Source: Guptibacillus spartinae (GTDB taxonomy: Bacteria; Bacillota; Bacilli; Bacillales; Guptibacillaceae). From it: 64,000 nucleotides of DNA. This document shows, in pieces, positions 26,419-36,500 of this stretch. Position 1 is the first letter of the stretch. Each line of letters begins with the position of its first letter. The notes beneath the pieces were generated by a model. It worked only from the letters and a program-made list of their open reading frames with translations, did not search any database and had not been told where the DNA came from. Location: assembly GCF_028610625.1 (NCBI RefSeq), contig NZ_JAQQWU010000013.1, positions 1 through 64,000 on the forward strand, given 5' to 3'. The position numbers and the translations under genes are program-made.

Positions 26419-27972
26419 ATGCCCTATCTACAACGTTTTACAACGACAACCGACGGCGCTATTACATTTACTGGAAACACACTAGGGTTAAGTAAGCAGA
26501 ATAATACATTAGCTGCAGGAACACAAGGCTCAATTGGTTCTTATATTACCTTGCAAAACACAGGTGTCCCTACTTATCCTACTCCCCCTCCTGGGACGAC
26601 ACAAAATTATTTAGAGAGTTTATCGTCTGCCATGTTGCATATAAACAACGTTGGAGGATTAAGTAAAGTTCTCTATGCGGAATTAATATGGGAGGGACAG
26701 TATCTCACAAATAGCCAGGACATCTCTGGGTTGATTGATAACCCCATTCAATTCATCGATCCTTCCGGCAATGTTTACAGCATTCCCCCTGATCCTGCGA
26801 CCTCGTTTGAGCAAGTCTTTAATAATGGCTCTGAAACAGTAGGTTATTATGTAAGGTCTCGTGAAGTCACGAGTATTGTGGCTGCTCAATTAGAAGGCAC
26901 TTATTCTGCAGGAGCAGTGCCCGCATTATTAGATCCCGCTTCGAACTCGAATCATGCTGGCTGGACGCTTGCTGTCATTTATGAAGACCCGACACAGCCC
27001 CCAAGATTTATGACTCTTTATGTTGGCCTTGAAGCGATTATTTCTACCGGTACTCCTGTAAACATTACGATTACAGGCTTTAACACGCCAGTTTCCGGTC
27101 CCCTTAGCGGCCGACTGTTAGTCAGTGCTGGTGAAGGAGATGCTTCCATTACGGGTGATCAGCTACTGTTTGGTCCAACTGTTCCTACATTAACGACAAT
27201 TTCTGGACCGAATAACCCTGTAAACAACTTTTTTGGGTCTCAAATTAATAATGATGCCGGTAACTTAGACACTTCAGGAACGTTTGGCGATCGGAACGCC
27301 AATCCTTTTACTGCAACCAACATCAATGCAGGTCGACAAGGATGGGATATTACGAATGTTGATGTCTCTTTTGCCCTCATCAATAACCAAAATTCTGCTG
27401 TTGTGCAATTAAGAACCGCAGGAGATGGTTATGCCGTAAATGCTTTAGGTGTTCAATTTGATGTAAATGCACCGGTTTTTGAATCTGTTAAAACAGCAAC
27501 TCCTACTACTGCAAATATTGGCGATATCATTACGTACACTGTCGGTATTGTGAATACAGGACTAGTTCCTGCAGAAGTCGTGTTATTTGATGATGTGTTC
27601 ATTACACCGGGGGGAACGTTTGTCCCGGGCACGCTCATAGTTGATGGCGAACCAAATCCAGGCGATCCGACGGTATCCCCTATATCACTGGGTACCATCG
27701 AACCCGGTCAATCAGTCGACATTTCATTTCAAATTCAAGTGACCTCTCAACCAGAGGCTTCCCTCTTATCCGATGCAACTGAACTGTTTTTCCAATTTGA
27801 GAGCACTCCCGGAGGGCCAGTGTTTCAAGGGGTTAGTATTAGTAATCAAGTGGACGTCCTCGTTCAATCACCGATTCCGCCGATTCCAAATGTACCAGTG
27901 AACTATATCGGGCGTTGTAAGAAGTGTCAGAAGAAGAAATCTAGCTGTCGACAGTGTAAATATATTCCTTGA
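26419..27972 (+). CDS. DUF11 (B_ant_repeat) domain protein with Cys/Lys-rich C-terminal tail
   Basis: 517 aa, no signal peptide. The N-terminus MPYLQRFTTTTDGAITFTGNTLGLS resembles a family of Bacillus cereus-group surface/spore-associated proteins; a beta-rich domain follows, then one DUF11 repeat (VKTATPTTANIGDIITYTV to about residue 490). The last 18 residues hold four Cys as C-x2-C-x6-C-x2-C among Lys/Arg (CKKC, CRQC), suited to metal binding or disulfide cross-linking. Start at 26419 has GAAAGGAAAT upstream; the frame is open to 26287 but that part looks non-coding and contains the sigma-K-like promoter. A spore-coat or exosporium place is my inference. Confidence 0.8.
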   Translation: MPYLQRFTTTTDGAITFTGNTLGLSKQNNTLAAGTQGSIGSYITLQNTGVPTYPTPPPGTTQNYLESLSSAMLHINNVGGLSKVLYAELIWEGQYLTNSQDISGLIDNPIQFIDPSGNVYSIPPDPATSFEQVFNNGSETVGYYVRSREVTSIVAAQLEGTYSAGAVPALLDPASNSNHAGWTLAVIYEDPTQPPRFMTLYVGLEAIISTGTPVNITITGFNTPVSGPLSGRLLVSAGEGDASITGDQLLFGPTVPTLTTISGPNNPVNNFFGSQINNDAGNLDTSGTFGDRNANPFTATNINAGRQGWDITNVDVSFALINNQNSAVVQLRTAGDGYAVNALGVQFDVNAPVFESVKTATPTTANIGDIITYTVGIVNTGLVPAEVVLFDDVFITPGGTFVPGTLIVDGEPNPGDPTVSPISLGTIEPGQSVDISFQIQVTSQPEASLLSDATELFFQFESTPGGPVFQGVSISNQVDVLVQSPIPPIPNVPVNYIGRCKKCQKKKSSCRQCKYIP

Positions 27973-27989
27973 TAATCCTAGGTTTAACT

Positions 27990-28025
27990 AAAAAAGAAGG
28001 AGCGCAATTTTGCACTCCTTCTTTC
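27990..28025. terminator. Bidirectional terminator
   Basis: Arms AAAGAAGGAG/CTCCTTCTTT around GCGCAATTTTGCA, between the convergent DUF11 and inhA genes. Confidence 0.8.
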
Positions 28026-28028
28026 CTA

Positions 28029-30419
28029 TTATTTTTGCGTAATAAGAACTCGTCCTACAGAACGATCCTTTGCTTCACCTGTTACTTTAAACTTCAATCC
28101 ATACTGTGGCACATTACGGCCAGCATCTGGAATCGCTTCGTTTAAATAGCTCTTCTTATCATTGAATTCTTTCACAAATTGGTTCTTCTTGTCTGTTAGA
28201 GTGCGACCAAGAAGCTCTTTGTAATCAATGAACATTTTTTCATCTTTACGCAGACTGAACGCTGCATCATGGATTTGGTAACGCGTTTGCGCGACAGTGC
28301 CATCGCTCCAGAACAATTCATGTTGGTCAGCATCAACTACGCCAAGGTAGCCTTCTCCCGGGTGAATGCCTGTCCAGTTATCCGAGTATTTATTATCTGC
28401 ATACCAAACAATTAAACCTGGATCATAAGACATCAGACTTGCACCGCGAGAAATGTGATCCAACCCTTTGTCAACACCCTGGTGGTTTCTCCATTCAAGA
28501 AGGTAGTAGTGTTCGGATACTTTAATCCCATTCTCTACCGTAAATCCTTGTAGATCAACTTTTGGCTCTCCTTCAGCATTATCAAAGAAAAGCTCATTGC
28601 CGTCCGCTGTTACGCGAATATCGTCTACATAGAAACCAGGGTTAATCGCTCCACCGTCTGTCCAGTAGTTGATTTTCACTTGCACATCCTTACCAGCATA
28701 TGCGCTTAAATCAAAAGTTCCATCAACCCATCCATCCGATTTACCGGTAATTCCGTGACCTGGGTTACCATCATGTGGATCTGTATCTGTTGTGATATTA
28801 CCAGGAATGGAGGTCCATTCTTTTCCATCTTCACTAACTTGAACGGAACCATAATCCCAGTCTTCTTCAATGTCGTACCATGTTTTAAACGTTAGTTCTG
28901 CAGAAGCTGCATTTGAAAGGTCAACGTTCATGACAGCTGAATTGTCGAGATCATTGTCACTTCCACTGAAGTACTCATAGTCGCCACTAAATGGCTTGTT
29001 AATTTCTGTTTCTTTATCTGGCAAGTTAATGCGAAGGGCATCTAGATTTGTCCCTTTAGTGTTCGCTTGATCAAGTAAAACCTCTAGACCTTTTTTATCA
29101 ATTTCATCTAAATCCACTTCATTGTAGCGTAACCAGTTTCCTCCATGAGCGGCTTGAAGAAACTCTTTTGACCAGGCACTAAAACCAGTTGGTTCTGTTC
29201 CGGGAATCTTACCTGCCCAGCTTCCACTCGCCATGATGGACCAATAAGATACTGCTTCACCAGCACCAGAATATTGGGTATCGTACTCATCTGGTAAACC
29301 TAAATCATGACCATATTCATGTGCAAACACTCCCGCTGCACCATCAGCTGGCTCGATTGTATAGTCATAAGCATACATTGATCCTGCACCGAAGTAATCC
29401 TTTTCAGGCTCAGGTGACCCTTTGATTGGGAAGATACTACCAAGGTTCCAGCGATGAGACCAGATTGCATCTGTTCCAAGTTGGCCACCACCAGCTTCTT
29501 CCCCCACAGCTGAGTGAACAACCATAAGGTGATCAACGAGACCATCTGGCTCACGGAAGTTTCCGTCTCCATCAAGATCGTAGCGATCTTCCTGATCATA
29601 GTCTGCAAGATTAATGGTAGGATCGGCAGCTGCCGCATTTAGAGCTTCCTTCACGAGTCCACGTGCATTCACATCACTATCATCTTCTGTAGGATAATTC
29701 CCACCGTATTCAGCTGCATTCTTCGAAGCCATATACCATCCAGCAACCTTACCATTCACTGTATAGGCGCCATCTGTTTGCTCTTCATAGAACTGCTTCA
29801 TGGATACAAGGTTCTCACCGTTTGGACCTTTGTAACCATCCTCACCGAAAATCATATTTTGATAGTGTTCTTTCACATAATCCTCATAGTACATATCCGA
29901 TTCTCCTGGTTGAATGCTGTTATGAGGAAAATCCGGGAATTCTACAAGAAGAACGAGAACATTATCAGAACGGACGCTGCCATGATAGTCTTCTTCTACG
30001 ACTTTATCTAACTTTTTACCGCCTTTTTTTCCTTTATCATTTCCTTTGTGATGATCATTCTTTAGCTTCTTTTTCACGCTTTCTTCCACTTCTAGCTTTT
30101 CATCCTCTAATTCACCGCTAGAATCCTTTTCTTGAAGGGATTCCGATTTTTCTTTCAAGAAATCTTCTAACGTGGCTTCTGCCTCTTCAGCTGAAGCATT
30201 CTTGGAGATCTTCCCAGATTCTTTCAGCATCTCGATCAGCTTCTCTTCATTCGCAATCGCGAGATCAAACGGTCCTTTCTTATGTACTGATTCTTTCTTC
30301 ACTTCTTGCTTAACTGGAGTGATGTCTGATTGAACTGCTGCGCTTGCACTTGGAGCCGAAAAGGCGCTTAGTGCTAATGCCGCAACCATCGCCATCGACA
30401 ATACATTTTTCCCCTTCAC
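28029..30419 (-). CDS. inhA: Immune inhibitor A, secreted M6 metalloprotease
   Basis: 796-aa exported zinc protease. Signal peptide (cleavage near SASA, residues 25-28), then a propeptide to about 150 including the block A56-E92 (ANEEKLIEMLKESGK...), a long charged linker, and the M6 catalytic domain with HEYGH (H367, E368, H371) and downstream Asp. The C-terminal half has a MAM/jelly-roll-like region (DLSNAASAELTFKTWYD) and the VEYY-type InhA C-terminal domain. InhA cleaves host antimicrobial peptides and self proteins in the B. cereus group. GTG start, GGGGGA upstream. The adjacent lipoprotein repeats the propeptide block. Confidence 0.95.
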   Translation of the reverse strand: MKGKNVLSMAMVAALALSAFSAPSASAAVQSDITPVKQEVKKESVHKKGPFDLAIANEEKLIEMLKESGKISKNASAEEAEATLEDFLKEKSESLQEKDSSGELEDEKLEVEESVKKKLKNDHHKGNDKGKKGGKKLDKVVEEDYHGSVRSDNVLVLLVEFPDFPHNSIQPGESDMYYEDYVKEHYQNMIFGEDGYKGPNGENLVSMKQFYEEQTDGAYTVNGKVAGWYMASKNAAEYGGNYPTEDDSDVNARGLVKEALNAAAADPTINLADYDQEDRYDLDGDGNFREPDGLVDHLMVVHSAVGEEAGGGQLGTDAIWSHRWNLGSIFPIKGSPEPEKDYFGAGSMYAYDYTIEPADGAAGVFAHEYGHDLGLPDEYDTQYSGAGEAVSYWSIMASGSWAGKIPGTEPTGFSAWSKEFLQAAHGGNWLRYNEVDLDEIDKKGLEVLLDQANTKGTNLDALRINLPDKETEINKPFSGDYEYFSGSDNDLDNSAVMNVDLSNAASAELTFKTWYDIEEDWDYGSVQVSEDGKEWTSIPGNITTDTDPHDGNPGHGITGKSDGWVDGTFDLSAYAGKDVQVKINYWTDGGAINPGFYVDDIRVTADGNELFFDNAEGEPKVDLQGFTVENGIKVSEHYYLLEWRNHQGVDKGLDHISRGASLMSYDPGLIVWYADNKYSDNWTGIHPGEGYLGVVDADQHELFWSDGTVAQTRYQIHDAAFSLRKDEKMFIDYKELLGRTLTDKKNQFVKEFNDKKSYLNEAIPDAGRNVPQYGLKFKVTGEAKDRSVGRVLITQK

Positions 30420-30469
30420 TTTCTCAGTCCCCCTAAAAATGTTTTTTACAATAGTTTTACAACGATCTC

Positions 30470-30498
30470 ACTATAATCTTTTTTCAGAAAAATTTGAA
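30470..30498 (-). promoter_or_regulatory. Possible promoter of inhA
   Basis: Minus strand TTCAAA, 17 nt, TATAGT, about 50 bp before the inhA start. Weak -35. The rest of the 293-bp gap to the lipoprotein gene holds only that gene's terminator. Confidence 0.35.
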
Positions 30499-30647
30499 TG
30501 ATCCGAAAGTCACAATGTTCGGCAATTAACGAAAAAATAAATAAAATTAACTAGTAAAATGCCAATAATCAACTAAATGACTTAGGACTAAAGTCTATCA
30601 AGGCGTGAAGATGAACATTAACCTGCAATAACGCTTCAACACGTTAA

Positions 30648-30692
30648 ATACACAAAAACCAGCCTCAGATATTTTCTCTGAGGCTGGTTTTT
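30648..30692 (-). terminator. Strong terminator between the lipoprotein gene and inhA
   Basis: Perfect 16-bp stem AAAAACCAGCCTCAGA/TCTGAGGCTGGTTTTT with a 7-nt loop. It separates the lipoprotein transcript from inhA. Confidence 0.92.
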
Positions 30693-30712
30693 GGATTTAT
30701 TATTGAGGTATA

Positions 30713-31063
30713 TTATTCATTCTTATTTTGGAGATCTTTCTGAATTTCCTTTTTCAAATCCTCCATATATTTCTGACTAGACTTCTCATTTTCTTTGACA
30801 TTTTTCGCTTTCTTCTGCAAATAATTTTCTAATGCGTTCTGAATTTCAGTTGGACTAGCATCCTCTGGAATTTTACCCGTTTCCTTTAGCATTTCAATGA
30901 TTTTTTCATCATTGGCCATCATTTCTGCTTGAGGTGAAAGGTCAGTTTCAGATGTTTCTGGCTCCACATTTTGGTTTGTTGGTTCACCTTTTTCTTCTGA
31001 ATTCCCACATCCGGATAGACACATACTTAGGAAAAGAATGAACAAGAGCTTCTCAAATTTCAT
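30713..31063 (-). CDS. Lipoprotein with an InhA-propeptide-like segment
   Basis: 116-aa lipoprotein: signal peptide MKFEKLLFILFLSMCLSGC with lipobox (lipidated C19), a Glu/Thr/Asn linker, then residues 50-85 (ANDEKIIEMLKETGKIPEDA...) that align without gaps to residues 56-92 of the propeptide of the neighbouring InhA, about 20 of 36 identical by hand count; a charged, coiled C-terminus ends the protein. Start at 31063 has AAAGGGG 8 nt upstream; an in-frame ATG at 31081 overlies that site. Own terminator, so not one operon with inhA but adjacent and codirectional. I infer a membrane-tethered inhibitor, chaperone or immunity protein for InhA. Confidence 0.75.
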   Translation of the reverse strand: MKFEKLLFILFLSMCLSGCGNSEEKGEPTNQNVEPETSETDLSPQAEMMANDEKIIEMLKETGKIPEDASPTEIQNALENYLQKKAKNVKENEKSSQKYMEDLKKEIQKDLQNKNE

Positions 31064-31158
31064 GGAGTCTTCCCCTTTCATTTTTACACCCTTTTCTTAC
31101 TAGACGAGATGACTTACGGAAAAGTTACCGTCATACAAAAGCTGCTTGAGGGGGACGA

Positions 31159-31896
31159 TTACTTTCCATATAACTCAAATTCTCGTTTACTACCCTGAAA
31201 CACATTTACATCAATAAACTTTTCTTCTCCAAGGTATCCCTCTAACGTCTCGCGATCGGTATACTGCCAAAACGTCCATTCTCTTTGATCAGGCAAGTTC
31301 GGTTTTGAAAAAACATCACGAATCCAAATATCACACTGTTCAAAATCGTTCTGTAAGTATAACTCATACGCTTCTAACGTTGTATACAAAATAACGCGTT
31401 TTCCATAGTGTGCTTTAAGTTTCCCTATCATTGCTTGAAGCTCTTTTTTTACGTTTGCGGGATCGGGAGGATTCTTTTCCTTATCAGCATAAAATTCAAC
31501 ATCAATCACTGGAGGTAAAGACGTATTTTTAACAGGCACTGCTTTGATAAAGTTGTCTGCCTGGGTAGCTCCACTACTATCAAAGCTAAAAAAATGGTAG
31601 GCACCTACGCGCAACTTTGTTTCATTCGCCTCATTCCAATTCTCTTTAAAATACGGATCAACAAATCCACTTCCTTCAGTTGCTTTTATAAACGCAAACT
31701 GAAGTTCTTTTTGAAGTATTGGCCAGTCAATTTTTCCTTGATAAGAGGAGACATCCACCCCTTTTATTGGATACTGCTCTGCACGACCGTCATTGGGAAT
31801 AAACATTCCTTGAAGCCACAAATAGACTACGAAAAGGAGCCCAATCACAATGAAAAGACTGATCGAAAAAACGAATTTACCACTTTTGATATTCAT
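31159..31896 (-). CDS. Membrane-anchored GH25 lysozyme-like muramidase
   Basis: 245 aa. An uncleaved signal anchor (VFSISLFIVIGLLFVVYLWL) is followed by a glycoside hydrolase family 25 domain: GVDVSSYQGKIDW (D48), FAFIKATEG, VGAYHFFSF, and VIDVEFY with D132 and the catalytic E134, ending WTFWQYTDRETLEG. It would cut peptidoglycan glycan strands between MurNAc and GlcNAc from the outside of the membrane. TGGGAGA precedes the ATG. It is upstream of the InhA-like lipoprotein (95 bp) in the same direction; cotranscription is possible. Confidence 0.92.
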   Translation of the reverse strand: MNIKSGKFVFSISLFIVIGLLFVVYLWLQGMFIPNDGRAEQYPIKGVDVSSYQGKIDWPILQKELQFAFIKATEGSGFVDPYFKENWNEANETKLRVGAYHFFSFDSSGATQADNFIKAVPVKNTSLPPVIDVEFYADKEKNPPDPANVKKELQAMIGKLKAHYGKRVILYTTLEAYELYLQNDFEQCDIWIRDVFSKPNLPDQREWTFWQYTDRETLEGYLGEEKFIDVNVFQGSKREFELYGK

Positions 31897-31959
31897 AAAA
31901 GTCTCCCACTCTTCATGATGATTGTCTTAGTATAGACTTTTCAAACCTTAAATTTCCAG

Positions 31960-32003
31960 CAAAAAAAATCAAAAACCCAACAAAAGATAAATTTGATGGG
32001 TTC
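31960..32003 (-). terminator. Terminator after the frameshifted membrane gene
   Basis: Minus strand arms AACCCA(T)CAAA and TTTG(T)TGGGTT followed by TTTTGATTTTTTTT. Confidence 0.75.
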
Positions 32004-32042
32004 ATGCTACATATCTATTTTTCTCTCACATTTAGTCTACTT

Positions 32043-32305
32043 TTACCATTCCACCACAATAAATGTGATTGGCAACAATAGCACAACAGCATTTACGACA
32101 ATACCGGCTACCGCTAATTTTCTCTTCGAAAAGCGATAGGCGACAACACCTAGTAATAGACCAACAGCACAGATAAGAATTGGAAAGAAAACTGGAAAAA
32201 TGAGAGGAAGCTTCCTGCAATAATCGCCGCAAGGCATCCTGCTGCAATAGAAACAATCGAAATAAAGGTACTGCTACCATTCATCGATGTCGGTTGTTTT
32301 GTCAT
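32043..32305 (-). pseudogene. Small membrane protein gene interrupted by a frameshift
   Basis: An ATG at 32305 with AAAGGAGAG upstream opens MTKQPTSMNGSSTFISIVSIAAGCLAAIIAG, a first transmembrane segment, but this frame stops at 32150. The continuing hydrophobic sequence (FPVFFPILICAVGLLLGVVAYRF...NAVVLLLPITFIVVEW) is in the next frame, ending at 32043. Joined near the TTTTT run around 32190-32200 they give a normal 80-85 aa two-to-three-helix protein. One base appears lost. Either a recent pseudogene or a sequencing error; no convincing -1 slippery heptamer is present. Confidence 0.65.
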
Positions 32306-32376
32306 GATGTCTCTCTCCTTTGGTGATAACGAATAACCAGTATTTACCCGAAATCCTCAAGAGATAATCCATTCGA

Positions 32377-33255
32377 CTAGTTTGATGGGGGAAGAAGCTG
32401 TTCTTCCAATAACTGTGCTTTTTCGCTTAACGTTTCTTCTGATTTTAATAGGTGAAAGAGACCGCGCATCACGATTTCATCGGGGGTTGACTTTCGCGAC
32501 TCTTCTGAAATGCGGTCTGTCACTTCTAGATAGTAGTTCGACTGCTTATGTTGATGTATGCTTTCATAAAGGCTCTTCCATGCATTTTCTCTTTTTGCAA
32601 ACGAAGTGAATGCGCCTTCTCGATCCATGCCAACCGAAAAAGGACGCATCATCTCATCGTCCAAAAGAGGAGAGCTATTCCCAGATAGATAATCTTTTGC
32701 TAAAATATCGATTTGCCTAACAAGATGTTTGCCTAACTGATCAGGTGCAAGGTCACTTTCAGAAGTAATCATCAAGCCAGTATAAGAGGTGTAAATGGAT
32801 TGGGTCATCCACATTAAATCCCATTTATAAGGCGTGATCTCTTCACCATATAAACCGATTAAATTCCGCTCAAGCCAGCTAAACAATCGCCCTCTCATCC
32901 TGTGCCCCATTCCTTCAAGCTTTTCGCTACTTTGGGCAGATTCTCCGCGCATATGCATTTTCATATATGATTTGTATTCTAATATCCCCTCAAATTGGAC
33001 TTGGAATTGTTTCGCAAACCGCTCGTACGGTGGAAGATTTCCATCTAGCCCTACGACAAAAGCTCGTTCAAACACGAGCTGTTGGTAATGCTCGTAGATC
33101 GATATAATGAGATCTTCTTTTGATGGGAAGAATGTGTAGAGCGAACCTTTCGACACACCCACACTATCTGCAATTTGTTGCATCGACGTATGCGTGTAGC
33201 CTTTTTCTGCGATTAGCTCAACAGCCGCTTCTAATATTGCCTTTCGTTTATCCAT
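32377..33255 (-). CDS. TetR/AcrR-family regulator of the divergent RND exporter
   Basis: 292 aa: HTH domain MDKRKAILEAAVELIAEKGYTHTSMQQIADSVGVSKGSLYTFFPSKEDLI, then a large ligand domain. GAGGTGAT precedes the ATG at 33255; the frame extends nine codons further but without a site. It is head-to-head with the RND exporter gene, and palindromes stand in the gap, so it is the probable repressor. Confidence 0.9.
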   Translation of the reverse strand: MDKRKAILEAAVELIAEKGYTHTSMQQIADSVGVSKGSLYTFFPSKEDLIISIYEHYQQLVFERAFVVGLDGNLPPYERFAKQFQVQFEGILEYKSYMKMHMRGESAQSSEKLEGMGHRMRGRLFSWLERNLIGLYGEEITPYKWDLMWMTQSIYTSYTGLMITSESDLAPDQLGKHLVRQIDILAKDYLSGNSSPLLDDEMMRPFSVGMDREGAFTSFAKRENAWKSLYESIHQHKQSNYYLEVTDRISEESRKSTPDEIVMRGLFHLLKSEETLSEKAQLLEEQLLPPSN

Positions 33256-33289
33256 AACGATCACCTCGATGTCTTCTTTCATCAGAATA

Positions 33290-33322
33290 CACTAGATCAT
33301 CATTAAAATGATAGTTCTAGTG
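33290..33322. promoter_or_regulatory. Long imperfect palindrome, candidate TetR operator
   Basis: Arms CACTAGA and TTCTAGTG enclose ATCATT and AATGAT, giving a 33-bp near-palindrome 35 bp upstream of the TetR start. Probably autoregulatory. Confidence 0.4.
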
Positions 33323-33433
33323 TGTGAAACATGGACCAGCCCTCACCATTCACTCCTCTGACAAATTTTCGTCACACAAATAATTCCTATGGGCACACTC
33401 ATTTCTTGACATCCTGACCGAAGTCCGTAAAAA

Positions 33434-33514
33434 TGACTATTGAGTCAAGCACATTCAAACTTTATATTTCAATAGATTTGGGGTATAAATGACATCAGAA
33501 TGACCGACCAGTCG
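33434..33514 (+). promoter_or_regulatory. RND exporter promoter with operator-like palindromes
   Basis: TTGAGT (33440-33445), 17 nt, TATATT (33463-33468). TGACT-N4-AGTCA (33434-33447) overlaps the -35; a second half-palindromic site TGACCGACCAGTCG (33501-33514) lies downstream of the start point. Layout fits repression by the divergent TetR. Confidence 0.45.
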
Positions 33515-33538
33515 AAAACAAACCGAGGAGGCTCTTCT

Positions 33539-36500
33539 ATGCTGAAATGGATTCTACAACGCTCCAAGCTGTTCATGATCTTTATTCTATTATTTGTCAT
33601 TGTTGGAGTGTTTACTTTTATTCAACTTCCACAACGTGAGATTCCAGAAACAACGGTAAATATCGGAACAATCAGTACCGTTTACCCTGGCGCCACGGTG
33701 GATACCGTTGAACGATCGATCACGAACCCAATCGAGTCATCACTAAGTTCGATTGATGGAATTGCTGAAGTAACCTCATCCTCTGCCGCCGGCTTTTCCA
33801 ATATTGTTGTGGAAGTCGCGGAAGGTGAAAGCAAAAAAGAAGTCTTTGGCGATGTTCGCCAGGCTGTATCAGATGCCACTACTTCATTCCCAGATGAGGC
33901 CTTTGAACCAGATGTAAACGAATCAACGGCGAAAATGCCGATTGTTTCCTATCATCTTACGAGTGACAACCGAGAAGACCTCTTATCTCTTCAGGAAGAA
34001 TTAAATCGCTGGAGTGATGAAGTTGAAGAATTATCAGGTGTGTCAGGCGTAACGATCAAAGGACTACCTGAAGAACAAATTTTAATTGAATTAAAGCAGG
34101 ATGAATTAAAAGATTCTGGACTAAATGTAACAGATGTACAAGGTGCGATTAACAATGAATACTATCCAACTCCGCTAGGTAAACAGGAAATGGACGATGA
34201 AGTCGTTCAGCTTTCTGTTGAAAACTACGATTCTCTAGATGAGATGGAAGAGTTATTTGTTGGGAAAAACCCTGAAGGCGATGCCGTTTATTTAAAAGAC
34301 ATCGCTACAGTCGAAGTTCAACCAAAAGAATTGAAAGATATCATTACATTTGAAGGCAAACCCTCCGTTTCCTTCACGGCTTATGTAAAATCAGGAGAAG
34401 ATATCCCAACCGTAGACGAACGTGTGAGTGACAAAATAGATGAGCTCTCAGAAGGACTCCCTTCTAACGTGGAACTCGAGCCTTACTATTCCCAAGCTTC
34501 CATCGTAACGGATATTTTTGATGGCTTATTCTTATCACTAGCTATTTCGGTGATTGCGGTTATTGTAGCTACGTCGCTTGGACTTTCTGGATCTGGTGCC
34601 CTTGTTGTTGCACTAGCGGTTCCAATTTCCGTCCTAATGGGCTTTATTCCACTACCTTTCGCAGATGTTGATCTTAACCAAATTTCCGTCATCGGATTAA
34701 TCATCGCACTCGGTATTATCGTCGATGACTCGATTGTCATTAACGATAACATTCAGCGTAGATACAAGCTTGGTGACAAAGGTATGATGGGAGCAGTCAA
34801 TGGCGTTAAAGAGATTTGGGTTTCGATCGTCACCTCTTCTCTTGCGATTGTGTTTACGTTCCTGCCACTTATTTTCTTATCAGGTGGAAACGGCGCCTTT
34901 ATTCGCGCATTGCCTACGGTTCTTATTACAACCATTATTGCATCCACGCTCGTTGCTTTAATTTTTGTACCTATTTTGCGCTATTTCTTCAGCAAACGCT
35001 CGAAGAAGCCAATGTCCGATGCACCAGGTTTATTAGGAAAACCGTTAAACAAGCTTGCTGATGTATACGCAGATAAGCTCCTAAAGAATTTTTCAAAGAA
35101 ACCGATTCTTGTTTCCATTCTTGGACTTGTTCTGACGACTGCGATTTTTGGCTTAGTCGTGTTAACACCATTTGAGTTCTTCCCAGCAGCAGATAAGGAA
35201 GAAGTAACAGTGGATGTAACATTACCAATTGGAACGCCGATTGAAGAAACACACGATACGCTTCAAGAAATTGAAGATCGATTAAAAACTGATGATGGCG
35301 TTTATGAAACGAGCGTCTTTACCGGAACAGGAACTCCTGGGCTATTCAATAGCTCTCTAACAAGTACTGGAGAAAATACTGGCCAAATTGTCGCTCGCGT
35401 TGATCGAGAAAATCAAACAACACAAGGGTTAATTGATGATTGGACCGATAAATTAAGAAACGAATACCCGGATGCAGAAATCTTTATGGAAACCATCCAA
35501 CAGGGACCGCCAGCAGGAGCACCTGTGACCGTCACCATCTCAGGTCCTGAAATTGATCAATTAATCGATCTTCGTGATACGCTGAAAAGTGACATTGAAG
35601 GACTTAAAACAGATCTCGTTGTTGATGATGTTGGTGACTTTGAACCTTCTGTTGAATACGTCCCTGATCGCGATGCACTTGAAGAAAACGGCATTACCGT
35701 CAACCAAATTAGTCAGCAAATTCGTCTCGCCACAGAAGGCATTCCATTAAAAGCATTTGATAACGGTGTTGTCAAACGTGACATGAACATCGTTCTCGAA
35801 GGAAGCGAAGATGAAGTTGATCTTTCAAGCCTTGAGCTTCCAGCAGCATCTACTGGTGGACAACCGGGACCGCCTGAACTAATCTCATTAGATCAGCTTG
35901 TCACGACAGAAGAAAGCGAGCAAATCCAAAAAATTCCTCATATCGACGGAGAACGTTCCATCACACTACGAGCATTCCCGAAAGATGAGGAAAATTATAA
36001 AGAAGATGTAACAAAGATTGTGGAAGACCAGCGTGACCAGCTAGACGATCCCGATTACAGCATTACAATCGGTGGTGAAAATGAAGCACAAAATGATTTC
36101 TTTGCAGAAATTACCGTTCTCTTCATTATCGTCCTGTTCTTAGTGTATCTATTAATCGCGCTACAATTTAATTCACTATCTCTACCATTCCTTGTACTCG
36201 TTGCGGTATACCTCGCGATTGCAGGTGCGATCCTTGGCCTATTCGTCACACAAACACCAATCAGCTTCCTTGGTGTAATGGGTATGGTATCCCTCACAGG
36301 TATTGTTGTACGGAACTCGGTCGTGCTCATTGAATTTATTGAGCAGGCACTGAAGAAAGGCATGGATGTAAAAGAAGCTGTGATTGAATCTGGACGTGTC
36401 CGATTACGCCCAATCATCTTAACAGCCATCACATCAATCGTTGCCTTAATTCCAGTAGCTGTAAGTGGCGATGCGCTCTTCACTCCACTTGCGGTTACGA

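Noticed and set aside
32150-32305. Programmed -1 frameshift in the small membrane gene
   Set aside because: The T5 stretch is not a proper X-XXY-YYZ slippery site and no stimulatory structure is evident; a one-base loss or read error is simpler.
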